Positions 26,700-36,191 of a stretch of 64,000 nucleotides of DNA are shown in pieces. The stretch's first letter is position 1, and every line of letters begins with the position of its first letter. The DNA is from Williamsia soli (lineage in GTDB: Bacteria > Actinomycetota > Actinomycetes > Mycobacteriales > Mycobacteriaceae): positions 682,001-746,000 of the forward strand of contig NZ_JAFRDR010000001.1 in the NCBI RefSeq assembly GCF_017377795.1, read 5' to 3'. The notes under the pieces were generated by a model. That model made no database searches. It was given only the letters and a program-made list of their open reading frames with translations, and was not told where the DNA came from. A program made the translations under genes and the position numbers.

Positions 26700-28115
26700 A
26701 TGTTGGTAGCACTGGGCCTTGCGATGGTAGCCACATTCATGTTCCTGATCATCACCAAACGCGCCACCCCGGTGGTGGCCCTGATCCTGGTGCCCGTCGC
26801 ATTCGGCCTCTTCGCCGGCGCGGGCATGGGGATCAGCGACATGATCACCGACGGCATCAAGGATCTCGCGCCGACGGCCGCGATGCTGTTCTTCGCGATC
26901 ATCTACTTCGGCATCATGATCGACGTCGGACTCTTCGACCCGATCGTGCGCGGCGTCGTCAAGGCCGTCCGCGCCGACCCCGCCAGACTCGTGGTGGGAA
27001 CGGCACTGCTGGCCATGATCGTCTCGCTCGACGGTGACGGTTCCACGACGTTCATCATCGTCACGTCGGCGTTGTTGCCGCTGTACCTCAAACTCGGTGT
27101 CAGTCCGGTGGTCCTGACCGTCACAGCGGGCCTGGCCAACGGCACCCTGAACATCCTGCCCTGGGGCGGCCCGACCGCGCGCGCCGCTGCCGCACTGGGT
27201 ATCTCGCCCTCCGACGTCTTCATCCCCATGATCCCGTCGCTGGTCGCCGGCCTCGTCATCGTGTTGCTGTTCTCGTACCACCTCGGCATCATGGAGCGTC
27301 GCCGGATCGGCAAGATCGTCATCCGGGAATCGGTCCTGTCCCGGGAGAACGAGGCCGTGCTGGTGGGCACCGGTGGTGGCACGGGTGGCTCGGGTCGCAG
27401 CGGTGGCACGACGGGCGGCGACGACGCAGCAGGGACGAGCGACGATGCGTCCGACGGCGGATTCACCGCCAACGCCCTCGACCCGAACCGCACCACTCTG
27501 CGGCCGAAACTGTTCTGGGTCAACGCCGCACTGACGATCGCCCTGCTCGCGGTTCTCGGCATGGACGTCATCGCGATCCCGGTGCTGTTCATGGTCGCGG
27601 CAGGCATCGCGCTGGTCATCAACTTCCCGCACGTCAAAGACCAGCAGTCGGCCATCACACGACATTCGTCGAGCATCGTCTCGGTGGTCGCGATGGTGCT
27701 GGCAGCCGCCGTCCTCACCGGGGTGTTCGCCGGAAGCGGCATGGTCGAGGCCATCGCCGAATGGCTGACGTCGATCCTCCCCGATGCGATGGGACCACAC
27801 CTGGCCGTGGTCGCCGGAGTGCTCTCCATCCCGTTCACGTTCCTGATGAGCAACGACGCCTTCTACTTCGGCATCCTGCCGGTGCTGTCCGAGACCGCCA
27901 CCACCTACGGGATCGCTCCGGTGGAGATGGCACGTGCCTCGATCACGGGGCAGACGGTGCATATGCAGAGCCCGCTGGTGCCCGCGATCCTGCTGCTCGT
28001 CTCGCTGGCCGGGGTGTCCCTGGCCGATCATCACAAGAAGGTGCTGTGGCGGGCGGTGGTGGTCTCGCTGGCGATGCTGGTCGTCGGGGTCCTGGTCGGC
28101 TCCATCCCGTTCTGA
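26700..28115 (+). CDS. CitMHS-family metal-citrate/H+ symporter
   Basis: A 471-residue membrane carrier with about 11-12 membrane segments. The family signature AGLANGTLNILPWGGPTARA and SLDGDGSTTFIIVTSALLPL are present, and the C-terminal half has SNDAFYFGILPVL. Family members import citrate bound to Mg2+ or Ca2+. The central cytoplasmic loop (about residues 215-255) is unusually glycine/serine-rich with aspartates. ATG 26700 is chosen; the frame opens upstream but the family begins here. The CitA-like kinase starts 10 nt downstream, so this is the transport gene controlled by that system. Confidence 0.88.
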   Translation: MLVALGLAMVATFMFLIITKRATPVVALILVPVAFGLFAGAGMGISDMITDGIKDLAPTAAMLFFAIIYFGIMIDVGLFDPIVRGVVKAVRADPARLVVGTALLAMIVSLDGDGSTTFIIVTSALLPLYLKLGVSPVVLTVTAGLANGTLNILPWGGPTARAAAALGISPSDVFIPMIPSLVAGLVIVLLFSYHLGIMERRRIGKIVIRESVLSRENEAVLVGTGGGTGGSGRSGGTTGGDDAAGTSDDASDGGFTANALDPNRTTLRPKLFWVNAALTIALLAVLGMDVIAIPVLFMVAAGIALVINFPHVKDQQSAITRHSSSIVSVVAMVLAAAVLTGVFAGSGMVEAIAEWLTSILPDAMGPHLAVVAGVLSIPFTFLMSNDAFYFGILPVLSETATTYGIAPVEMARASITGQTVHMQSPLVPAILLLVSLAGVSLADHHKKVLWRAVVVSLAMLVVGVLVGSIPF

Positions 28116-28125
28116 CACGCAGCAC

Positions 28126-29835
28126 ATGAAGGTGGGCACCCGCGTGATGGCGGGTGCCTACGCTGTTGTGATGCGGCTGCGTAACCAGGTCTTGCTCCTG
28201 CAGGTGGTGGTGATCGTGGTCAGCCTCGCGGCGGGCTTCGGGGTGGTGATCTCCACCAGCGACGACCGGCTCCGCGACGAGTACGGACAACGCGCTCTCG
28301 CGATCGCACGAACGGTCGCCACCGACGCCGACGTTCGCGAGGCAGTGGCGAGTTCGGGTGGGACCTCCCTCGACCCGGCTGAGCTGGGGACGCGTCCGCT
28401 GCAAGCGCAAGCGCTCGCCGTGGCCGAGCGCACCGACGCGCTGTTCGTGGTGATCGCCAATGATCGGGGCATCCGGCTCGCGCACCCCGATCCCGCGGAA
28501 CTGGCCCTGCCGCTGAGCACCGATCCCACCCGAGCGCTCGCCGGACGGGAAGACCTCGCTACAGACCGCGGCACCCTCGGACAGTCGGTACGGGCCAAGG
28601 TGCCGATCTACGCGCCCGGCGGGACCGAGGTGGTCGGACTGGTCAGCGTCGGGATCTCCACCGAAGAAATCGCCGACGATCTGCGCGGAGACATTCGCAC
28701 GCTGATCCTGATCGCGTTGTCCGCGTTGCTGATCGGAGTGGTGGGATCGGCTTTGCTGGCTCGCCGCTGGCGCCGGTTGACACTGGGTCTGGAACCCGAT
28801 CAGCTGGCCGAACTGGTGCGCGAGCAGGAGGCAGTGCTGCATTCGATGGGCGAAGGTGTGATCGCAATAGACCCGAACGGGGTGGTACGCGTGATCAACG
28901 ACAAAGCCCGGATCCTGCTGGGGGTCACTGCCCAGACGGGTAGCCCGATCGACGCCATCGGGCTCACGCCACGGGTGCTGGAGGTTGCACGGACACCGGT
29001 GGACGTCCCACGGTCGGCGACGGTCGCCGACCGCGTGGTGCTGGTGAGTTCGCGGCGCGTCTCACGCGACGGGAAGGATCTCGGCATGGTGCTCTCGGTT
29101 CTCGACCGCACGGACGTGGAAGACCTGACCCGCCAGGTCGATTCGATCCGGTCGATGACCGACGCCTTGCGGGCGCAACGGCACGAATCCGCGAATCGGA
29201 TGCATGTCATCGCCGGACTTCTCCGGCAGGGCAACGCCGCCGCCGGCCTCGACTATCTGGACGAGGTGATGGGCACCGGTCCATACGGCACCGAACTGCC
29301 CGGCCTGGAAAACCTCACCGAACCCCACCTGCGAGCGTTTCTGGAGGCCAAAGCCGCCGCGGCCAGGGAACGCGGCGTCACCCTCACCCTCGGTGACCAG
29401 ACCTTCCTCGACGGCACCCTCCGCGACCCCGTCGTCGTGACCACCGTTGTCGGCAACCTCATCGACAATGCGATAGAGGCGGCCTCCGGCCGGGCGATAG
29501 AGGCGGCTTCCGGCGGAAACCCAGCCCTCGTGGAAGTAGAACTGATCGCCGACGATTCCACCTTGCTGGTCACCGTCGCCGACTCCGGGCCCGGCATCGG
29601 CTTCCCAGATCCCGACTCGGTCTTCGTCGAGGGGGTGACCACCCACGTCGATCCGGCTGTTCCCGGTGGACGGGGGATGGGGTTGGCGCTGGCCCGGCAG
29701 CTGGCCCGCCGCACCGGTGGCGATCTCGTCGTCGGGGACCGGGGCGGGGAGGCCGCAGCTGCCGACAACACCCTCGGCGGCGCAGTCTTCGTGGCCCGGC
29801 TGCCCGGCATCGTCGCCACGGGGCACCCCGCATGA
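28126..29835 (+). CDS. CitA/DcuS-type sensor histidine kinase
   Basis: About 569 residues. Two membrane segments (about 20-40 and about 190-215) enclose an extracytoplasmic sensor domain of the PDC type, then a PAS domain (LHSMGEGVIAIDPNGVVRVI) and a CitA-type kinase. The phosphoacceptor is H353 in RAQRHESANRMHVIAGLL. The N-box is GNLIDNAIEAA and the G-box DSGPGIGF and GGRGMGLALA. Beside the CitMHS gene it probably senses citrate. It overlaps the regulator as ATGA. An 8-residue tandem duplication lies in the N-box loop. The start may also be ATG 28147 or ATG 28171. Confidence 0.87.
   Translation: MKVGTRVMAGAYAVVMRLRNQVLLLQVVVIVVSLAAGFGVVISTSDDRLRDEYGQRALAIARTVATDADVREAVASSGGTSLDPAELGTRPLQAQALAVAERTDALFVVIANDRGIRLAHPDPAELALPLSTDPTRALAGREDLATDRGTLGQSVRAKVPIYAPGGTEVVGLVSVGISTEEIADDLRGDIRTLILIALSALLIGVVGSALLARRWRRLTLGLEPDQLAELVREQEAVLHSMGEGVIAIDPNGVVRVINDKARILLGVTAQTGSPIDAIGLTPRVLEVARTPVDVPRSATVADRVVLVSSRRVSRDGKDLGMVLSVLDRTDVEDLTRQVDSIRSMTDALRAQRHESANRMHVIAGLLRQGNAAAGLDYLDEVMGTGPYGTELPGLENLTEPHLRAFLEAKAAAARERGVTLTLGDQTFLDGTLRDPVVVTTVVGNLIDNAIEAASGRAIEAASGGNPALVEVELIADDSTLLVTVADSGPGIGFPDPDSVFVEGVTTHVDPAVPGGRGMGLALARQLARRTGGDLVVGDRGGEAAAADNTLGGAVFVARLPGIVATGHPA
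29470..29517 (+). repeat. 24-bp tandem duplication in the kinase N-box
   Basis: Two 24-bp units (GCGATAGAGGCGGCCTCCGG and its neighbour) repeat in frame and encode AIEAASGR then AIEAASGG. Units differ at three bases. Confidence 0.85.
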
Positions 29836-30497
29836 GCGCCGAGGACTTCGGGGTCCTGATCGTCGACGACGACTTCCGGGTCGCCGGCCTGCACGCGTCG
29901 ATCGTGAACGCGGTGTCGGGATTCTCGGTCCTGGCGCAGGCAGGCACGCGCGAGGCGGCGGTCACCGCCCTGGCCGAGCATCCAGAGATCACCCTCGCCC
30001 TCATCGACGTCCACCTGCCCGACGGCCCCGGGCTCGACCTGCTGCCCCGCCTGCACTGCGACGCCTTCGTGATCAGCGCAGAGACCGACAGCGCGGCCGT
30101 ACGCAAGGCCCTGCGCGGCGGTGCGCTGACCTACCTGATCAAGCCGTTCGAGAACACGGAGCTGGCGAGGAGGCTATCGGCCTATGCGCAGTACCGCCGC
30201 ATCCTGGCCACTCCCACCACCGAACAGAGCGCCGTCGACGCCGCGCTCGGCGCGCTACGCACCGGACGTGCACTTCGCGAGGCATCCGATACCGGTTCTC
30301 AGACTGAGGAACTCATCCTGACAGCGTTCGAGGGATCCGACCACGTCATGTTCGCCGACGAGGTCTCGGCCGTCGTCGGAATTTCACCGCCGACCGCGCG
30401 CAGGCATCTGGCGAATCTGGTCTCGTCGGGAAAACTGACCATGAAGTTGCGTTACGGCGCAACCGGGCGGCCGAAGCAGGAGTACCGGCGTCCGTAG
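29832..30497 (+). CDS. CitB/DcuR-type response regulator
   Basis: 221 residues. Receiver domain with VDDDF at the N-terminus, the phosphoacceptor D59 in ALIDVHLPDG, and K in YLIKPFENTEL. The C-terminal HTH is the CitB type (VGISPPTARRHLANLVSSG). It starts inside the kinase stop (ATGA overlap). It probably activates the upstream citrate carrier gene when citrate is present. Confidence 0.88.
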   Translation: MSAEDFGVLIVDDDFRVAGLHASIVNAVSGFSVLAQAGTREAAVTALAEHPEITLALIDVHLPDGPGLDLLPRLHCDAFVISAETDSAAVRKALRGGALTYLIKPFENTELARRLSAYAQYRRILATPTTEQSAVDAALGALRTGRALREASDTGSQTEELILTAFEGSDHVMFADEVSAVVGISPPTARRHLANLVSSGKLTMKLRYGATGRPKQEYRRP

Positions 30498-30548
30498 TCC
30501 ACGGGTAGATTGCCCTGAGGTCAATCGGCGGTACGGGTGGGGGAGTGG

Positions 30549-32096
30549 ATGAGGTTTCCGGGTCAAGAGTCGGACTTCGGTTCGGTGTTGCTCGGTTCGG
30601 CCACCGACACCGTGCGGCGCCAGCGGATCCGGATCCAACTACTGATCACGGTGTCGCTGCTGACCGCCAACGCGATCGGCGCGGGCATGGCGATCCTGCT
30701 GGTGGTGGTCGGGATCCCTGAACCCAGTGTCCTCGAAGCCCAGTTCTGGTGGGTCAACTTCATCGTCGTCCCGGTGTATGTCGGGATCGCGTTCGGATTC
30801 GGCTGGGTGGTCGGCACGACGCGGGTGCTGCGGCGGTTGCGGTGGGCGCTGCGCGACGAGAGACCCACCCCGAAGCAGGCACGTGCGGCGCTGCGCGCGC
30901 CCTGGGTGCTGACGCGACTGCAACTCGGGCTGTGGCTGGTTGCCGACGTGCTGTTCACACTCTGTTACGGCATCCAAGACCCGGAATTGATCCCCAAGGT
31001 CGTGCTGGTGATCGGGCTGTCGGGGTCGGTCGTCTGCGCCATCTCGTACCTGCTGACGGAGTTCTCCCTGCGACCAGTCGCCGCGCAGGCGCTCGAGACC
31101 GGCATCACCCGCCGCAGCCGGTTGCGCACCCGCGGCATGCTCAGCTGGGTACTCGGATCGGGGATCCCGATCGTCGGGATGATGCTGGTGGTGCTGTTCG
31201 CCGTCTTCCGCGACGACACCACCAAGACCGACGTGTTCATCGCGATCATGGTCCTGGGCGCGACGGCTCTGTTCACCGGTCTGTTCCTGAACTACCTGAG
31301 CATCGACGCCATCAAGGCCCCGGTCGGGTCCGTCCGGCAGGCCATGACCAGGGTCGAGGGCGGGGACACCGAGGTGAGGGTCGTTGTCTACGACGGCACC
31401 GAGATCGGTGATCTGCAACGCGGATTCAACCTCATGGTCGAAGGTCTCGGTGAACGCGAGCGGATGCGCGACCTGTTCGGGCGGCACGTCGGCCGCGAGG
31501 TGGCCGAGGCGGCGCTGGCCCAGAATCCCGAACTCGGAGGCGCGGAACGCGTGGTTGCGGTGGTGTTCATCGACGTCATCGGTTCCACCACACTCGCCGC
31601 AAGCCGGCCCCCGAACGAGGTCGTCGAACTGCTCAACCGATTCTTCGCAGTGGTGGTCACCGCCGTCGAGCGACACGACGGGCTGGTCAACAAGTTCGAG
31701 GGCGATGCGGTGCTCGCGGTGTTCGGGGCGCCACTGGAATTGGACGACACCGCCACCGAGGCGCTCGCCGCTGCCCGGGAGATCTCGGTGAACCTCGCCG
31801 CAGACGTCCCCGAACTGGCGGCGGGTATCGGGGTGTCGCACGGCCCCGTCGTCGCGGGCAATGTCGGCGCCATCCAGCGTTTCGAGTACACCGTCATCGG
31901 CGATGCGGTGAACGAGGCTGCCCGCCTGAGTGAACTGGCGAAGAAAGACCCGACCCGCCCGCTGGCTTCGGGGCGGGCGGTGTCGGCGGCCACGGAAGCC
32001 GAAGCGGCGCACTGGGAGTGGCAGGAGAAGACGGAATTACGCGGCCGCTCCGAGGTGACCGAGGTGCACGCGGCGCGGCATCCGCAGACCGCCTAG
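30549..32096 (+). CDS. Membrane class III nucleotide cyclase with HAMP domain
   Basis: About 515 residues: six membrane segments, a HAMP linker (LNYLSIDAIKAPVGSVRQAM, then VYDGTEIGDLQRGFN), and a class III cyclase domain. The first metal aspartate is in VFIDVIGSTTLA and the second in NKFEGDAVLAVFG. The substrate/transition-state region is YTVIGDAVNEAARL. The layout matches the mycobacterial Rv1318c-Rv1320c/Rv3645 type of adenylate cyclase. ATG 30549 has GGGGGAG directly upstream; GTG 30537 is possible. It is convergent with the antiporter and overlaps it by 4 nt. Confidence 0.87.
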   Translation: MRFPGQESDFGSVLLGSATDTVRRQRIRIQLLITVSLLTANAIGAGMAILLVVVGIPEPSVLEAQFWWVNFIVVPVYVGIAFGFGWVVGTTRVLRRLRWALRDERPTPKQARAALRAPWVLTRLQLGLWLVADVLFTLCYGIQDPELIPKVVLVIGLSGSVVCAISYLLTEFSLRPVAAQALETGITRRSRLRTRGMLSWVLGSGIPIVGMMLVVLFAVFRDDTTKTDVFIAIMVLGATALFTGLFLNYLSIDAIKAPVGSVRQAMTRVEGGDTEVRVVVYDGTEIGDLQRGFNLMVEGLGERERMRDLFGRHVGREVAEAALAQNPELGGAERVVAVVFIDVIGSTTLAASRPPNEVVELLNRFFAVVVTAVERHDGLVNKFEGDAVLAVFGAPLELDDTATEALAAAREISVNLAADVPELAAGIGVSHGPVVAGNVGAIQRFEYTVIGDAVNEAARLSELAKKDPTRPLASGRAVSAATEAEAAHWEWQEKTELRGRSEVTEVHAARHPQTA

Positions 32097-33688
32097 AGTT
32101 GCTTACGGCTGTCGCCGAGCCCCTCTGCGAGGTCGAGTTGCCGCAACGCACTGCGCAGCACCTCGTCGTCGATCCGTCCACGGTCCCGTTCATCGATGAA
32201 CACCTCACGCTGAATCTGGATGAGCTCGTTGCGAATCCGGTTGTATGCCTCCGTCGGGCTCTCGCCGAGTTCGTCGGAATCGCGGCCGAGCCCTTCCCAG
32301 GCCAGATTTTTTCTGGTCCTGATCCAATGGCGCAGGATCTCGACCTGTTCGCTGCGGGCATCGCCTGCCGGGATCGTCGAGGCGATCTCGTCGAGCCGCG
32401 TGATCGCAGCGCGCCCGGCGCGGTCTTGAGCCCGGGCGAGCGAGACCAGATCGGCCTGATGGTCGTCGCCCTGGACGTCCAGCCACTTGATGATCAACGG
32501 CAGGGTGGTGCCCTGCAACAGCAATGAGCCGACCACGACCACGAACGTGAGGAACAGGATCGCGTCCCGGGCCGGGAACTGCGAACCGTCGTCGATGGTC
32601 AGCGGGATGGCAAAGGCCGCCGCCAGACTCACCACACCGCGCATCCCCGCCCACGACACCACGAAGACGGAGCCCGCCGTCGGTGCGACCTCACGGTTGC
32701 GGATCCGCGGGAACAGTCGGGCACCGTACGTCGCGGTGTACACCCAGACGATCCGGATCAGTACGGTGGCGAGGAAGACCGCCGCCGCGGCCCAGCAGAT
32801 CCCACTGATCGACCGGCCGTCGAGGCCCTCGATGACCTGAGGCAGTTGCAGTCCGATGAGCAGGAACACGAACGATTCGAGGATCGCGTCGATCGATTTC
32901 CAGACCGCGTTGTCCTGCAATCGGGTCGCGTAGCCTTCGCGGACCGATCGCTGGCCGAGATAGAGACCCGCCACCACGACGGCGATCACCCCGGAGGCGT
33001 GGATCTCTTCGGCCACGAAGTAGATGACGAACGGGGTGAGGATCCCGAGCGCCGTCTCCATCGGTGGGTCGTCGAGGAAGTGCCGGGCGAAGGCGACGGC
33101 GATGCCGGCTGCCAAGCCGATGACCACGCCGCCGATCGCGGCCTCGAGAAAGGCCAGGATGCCGTCCCACACCGTGGTGGTGGCGCCGATGGCGGCGGCG
33201 AGCGCGAGTCGGTAGGCGGTCAAGGCGGTGGCGTCGTTCAGCAGGCTCTCACCGCCGAGCAGGGTCATCACGCGACGCGGCAGGCCGAGGCGGCGTCCGA
33301 CGGCCTGCGCGGACACCGCGTCCGGCGGTGCCACGACGGCCCCCAGCACGAACGCGGCCGCCCACGGTAGATCAGGGACCGTGTAGTAGGCGACCACACC
33401 CACCCCTGCGGCCGTGGCGAGCGGCAGCCCGACCGCGAGCAGGCCGACCGCCCGGATGTTCTTCCGCAGCGCGACATAGGAGCTGTCCTGCGCGGCGGAG
33501 TAGAGCAGCGGCGGGAGGATGGCGAACAACACGAGTTCGGGTTCGAGGGTGAAGTCGGGCAACCCCGGAATCCACCCGACCCCGAGGCCCACCACGACCA
33601 GCACCAGAGGCCCGGACAATCCGTACCGACGACACAGTGCGGAAACGATCACCGCGACCACCGCGACGATGAGGAGCCCTTCGTTCAC
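32093..33688 (-). CDS. CPA1 Na+/H+ antiporter
   Basis: A 531-residue antiporter with 12-13 membrane segments and a cytoplasmic C-terminal helical tail of about 120 residues. Motifs are VLGAVVAPPDAVSAQAVG, with the ion-pair-type aspartate, and LLGGESLLNDATAL, with the transport-site NDA. CPA1 antiporters exchange Na+ or K+ for protons and control internal pH. The stop overlaps the cyclase stop region. The divergent gene is a UBP zinc finger. Confidence 0.9.
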   Translation of the reverse strand: MNEGLLIVAVVAVIVSALCRRYGLSGPLVLVVVGLGVGWIPGLPDFTLEPELVLFAILPPLLYSAAQDSSYVALRKNIRAVGLLAVGLPLATAAGVGVVAYYTVPDLPWAAAFVLGAVVAPPDAVSAQAVGRRLGLPRRVMTLLGGESLLNDATALTAYRLALAAAIGATTTVWDGILAFLEAAIGGVVIGLAAGIAVAFARHFLDDPPMETALGILTPFVIYFVAEEIHASGVIAVVVAGLYLGQRSVREGYATRLQDNAVWKSIDAILESFVFLLIGLQLPQVIEGLDGRSISGICWAAAAVFLATVLIRIVWVYTATYGARLFPRIRNREVAPTAGSVFVVSWAGMRGVVSLAAAFAIPLTIDDGSQFPARDAILFLTFVVVVGSLLLQGTTLPLIIKWLDVQGDDHQADLVSLARAQDRAGRAAITRLDEIASTIPAGDARSEQVEILRHWIRTRKNLAWEGLGRDSDELGESPTEAYNRIRNELIQIQREVFIDERDRGRIDDEVLRSALRQLDLAEGLGDSRKQL

Positions 33689-33752
33689 CTGCGAATTCCT
33701 CCCTCAGCTGACATCTGGCCGAACCAGGCAAAGATACGGGAGAATTGGTGCA

Positions 33753-34091
33753 ATGCGACTGCCACGGCGATCGGTGATGCACCGAAATATCAAGGACACC
33801 GACGTCAGACCGGATGACGACCTGTGCGTCGAACTGCGGGACGCGGCAGCGGTCTCCGCCCAAGACGCCGCGACCGACGGTGTGGAGGTCTGCGAGGACT
33901 GTGCGGCCGAGGGTGTCGATCACTGGGCGCACCTGCGACGATGCCTCGCCTGCGGGCACGTCGCCTGCTGCGATTCGAGTCCGCGTAAGCACGCAACCGC
34001 CCACTTCAAGGCCACCGGACACCCCGTGATGCAGTCGGCTGAGCCCGGCGAGACGTGGCGTTGGTGTTACGTCCACGCGCGGATGGACTGA
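33753..34091 (+). CDS. UBP-type zinc finger protein
   Basis: A 112-residue protein that is mostly a ZnF-UBP domain. C47-x2-C50 (CEDC), then [15 protein letters not shown] and [13 protein letters not shown], supply the Cys/His ligands; [11 protein letters not shown] ends the domain. In eukaryotes this fold binds the free ubiquitin C-terminus, and bacterial members are of unknown function. The antiporter is divergent and the pair may be co-regulated. ATG 33753 is preceded by CGGGAGA. Confidence 0.85.
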   Translation: MRLPRRSVMHRNIKDTDVRPDDDLCVELRDAAAVSAQDAATDGVEVCEDCAAEGVDHWAHLRRCLACGHVACCDSSPRKHATAHFKATGHPVMQSAEPGETWRWCYVHARMD

Positions 34092-34182
34092 TCGGCCCGT
34101 CGTTCGTCGACAACCCGATGTCGATACGCCGCGGGGGTCTACCCGTACGAAAGCCGCCTTGTTTGCAGCTAGCCTTACAAAG

Positions 34183-35697
34183 GTGACTACGAATACCTCG
34201 GGGAGCGGCGTTGTCGTCAACGCAGTGCCCGACCGTATCGGCACCCCACTGACACCGGGCGCCACCAAGGTGATGCTCCTCGGCGCCGGAGAGCTCGGCA
34301 AAGAAGTGGTGATCGCCTTCCAACGGTTGGGCGTCGAGGTTATTGCCGTCGACCGCTACCCCAATGCCCCCGGCCATCAGGTCGCACATCGCTCACATGT
34401 GGTCGACATGACCGACCCGGTGGCGCTGCGTGCCGTGATCGAGGCCGAGCAGCCCGACTATGTGGTCCCGGAGATCGAGGCGATCGCCACCGAGGTGCTC
34501 GTCGACATCCACGAAGAGGGTTTCACCGAGGTCATCCCGACTGCCCGCGCGACCGCGCTGACGATGAACCGTGAGGGCATCCGCCGACTCGCGGACGAAC
34601 GGCTGGGTCTGCCGACGTCGCCGTACGCGTTCGCGGACTCCGCCGACGAGATCCGCGCGGCGACGGCCCGCGTCGGATACCCGTGCGTGATCAAGCCGGT
34701 GATGTCGTCGTCGGGCAAGGGCCAGAGCGTGGTCCGCGGTCCGGACGAGATCGACGCAGCCTGGGACTACGCGGTCGCAGGCGGGCGTGTCAAAGGCGGC
34801 CGGGTCATCGTCGAGGGATTCGTCGACTTCGACTACGAGATCACCCTGCTCACCGTGCGGGCGATCGACCACGGGACCGGGCGGCTGGCGACCTATTTCT
34901 GCGCACCCATCGGCCATCGCCAGCAGCACGGTGATTACGTCGAATCGTGGCAGCCCCAGCCGATGAGTGAGGTCGCGCTCGGTGGTGCGACGTCGGTGGC
35001 CGCGCGCATCGCCGCGGCTCTCGGCGATGGACGCCTCGGTGGCCGCGGCATCTTCGGCGTCGAGATGTTCGTCAAGGACGACGATGTCTATTTCTCGGAG
35101 GTCAGCCCGAGGCCGCACGATACGGGTCTGGTCACGCTCGGCACCCAACGACTGTCGGAGTTCGAGATGCATGCCAGGGCGATCCTCGGCCTCCCCGTCG
35201 ACGTCACGCTCGCCTCACCCGGAGCGTCTGCCGTGATCTACGGCGGTCTCGACGAGCCGGCGATCGCCTTCGGGAATGTGGCTGCGGCGCTGGCCATCCC
35301 GGAGACCGACATCCGGTTGTTCGGCAAGCCCGAGAGTTTCGCGCGCCGCCGCATGGGCGTGGTCATCGCGACGGCCGACGACGTGGGCACAGCCCGGCAA
35401 CGGGCAGGCGACGCCGCTCGCCTGGTTCGCCCGATCAGCACATCGCCGCAGGCCGACACCGCTGCCGTGGCGGCGGCGAGCAGAGAACCGGATCTGCAAC
35501 CGGCCGGCGCGCAGGAGGATCTGGCGCAGACCCGCATGACCCGCAGGCCGCCCCGCACTGCCGGCACACCACCACACAAGGCTGGGCCACCCCAACAGGC
35601 CGGGCCGGCACCCAATGCCGGGCGACCACCGCAGCCGGCGCCGCGTCCGGATGTGCGGCTTCAGAAGCCGATCCGCTCCGGCGAAGATCCCCGGTAG
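34183..35697 (+). CDS. purT: Formate-dependent GAR transformylase 2 with long C-terminal tail
   Basis: A 504-residue ATP-grasp enzyme; PurT is usually about 390-420, so this is longer. It makes formyl-GAR from GAR, formate and ATP. The N-terminal [27 protein letters not shown], the ATP-grasp lid [18 protein letters not shown], and [18 protein letters not shown] are present. The last about 100 residues form a proline/alanine-rich tail (for example [19 protein letters not shown]) with no family match. GTG 34183 has no good ribosome-binding site; a short or leaderless mRNA is possible. DUF456 follows 6 nt later. In mycobacteria purT is next to the rhodanese and metZ, here about 10 kb away. Confidence 0.92.
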   Translation: MTTNTSGSGVVVNAVPDRIGTPLTPGATKVMLLGAGELGKEVVIAFQRLGVEVIAVDRYPNAPGHQVAHRSHVVDMTDPVALRAVIEAEQPDYVVPEIEAIATEVLVDIHEEGFTEVIPTARATALTMNREGIRRLADERLGLPTSPYAFADSADEIRAATARVGYPCVIKPVMSSSGKGQSVVRGPDEIDAAWDYAVAGGRVKGGRVIVEGFVDFDYEITLLTVRAIDHGTGRLATYFCAPIGHRQQHGDYVESWQPQPMSEVALGGATSVAARIAAALGDGRLGGRGIFGVEMFVKDDDVYFSEVSPRPHDTGLVTLGTQRLSEFEMHARAILGLPVDVTLASPGASAVIYGGLDEPAIAFGNVAAALAIPETDIRLFGKPESFARRRMGVVIATADDVGTARQRAGDAARLVRPISTSPQADTAAVAAASREPDLQPAGAQEDLAQTRMTRRPPRTAGTPPHKAGPPQQAGPAPNAGRPPQPAPRPDVRLQKPIRSGEDPR

Positions 35698-35703
35698 GCG
35701 CGA

Positions 35704-36183
35704 ATGTCGTTTGCCGGCGAGACCGTGGTCGCCGTGGTGATCTTCATCGGTCTCTGCGGCGTGGTGTTGCCCGTATTGCCGGGTTTGATCCTCATCCTGG
35801 CCGCAATCGGGGTGTGGGCGTTCGTGGTCGGCGGATGGGCGTGGCTGATCTTCGCCGTCGCCGCAGGTTTCCTGGGCGCAGCCGCATTGGTCAAATATCT
35901 CGTCGCGAACAAGTCGATGAAGAACTCGGGGGTCCCCGGACGTACTGTCATCGCCGGCGGCCTGCTCGGGATCGTCGGCTTCTTCGTGATCCCGGTGATC
36001 GGCTTGATCATCGGTTTCGTGCTGGGTGCGTTCGGAGCCGAGTGGTACCGGAACAAGAGCATCGAAGCCGGTTGGCGCGGAGCGGTTGCCGCCACCAAGG
36101 CCGCGGGCATCGCGATGATCATCGAGTTGGCGGGCGCCCTGTTCGCAGCGTCGATCTGGCTGGGAGCGGCGTTCGTCTACTAG
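35704..36183 (+). CDS. DUF456 membrane protein
   Basis: A 159-residue protein with four or five membrane segments of the DUF456 family: glycine-rich helices such as VLPVLPGLILILAAIGVWAF and IVGFFVIPVIGLIIGFVLGA, with AEWYRNKS between. Function unknown. It starts 6 nt after the purT stop, so it is probably co-transcribed. Confidence 0.8.
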   Translation: MSFAGETVVAVVIFIGLCGVVLPVLPGLILILAAIGVWAFVVGGWAWLIFAVAAGFLGAAALVKYLVANKSMKNSGVPGRTVIAGGLLGIVGFFVIPVIGLIIGFVLGAFGAEWYRNKSIEAGWRGAVAATKAAGIAMIIELAGALFAASIWLGAAFVY

Positions 36184-36191
36184 CTGCCCGC

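Noticed and set aside
34165-34185. Possible IdeR box or -10 near the purT start (CTAGCCTTAC)
   Set aside because: Agreement with either consensus is poor and no iron link exists.
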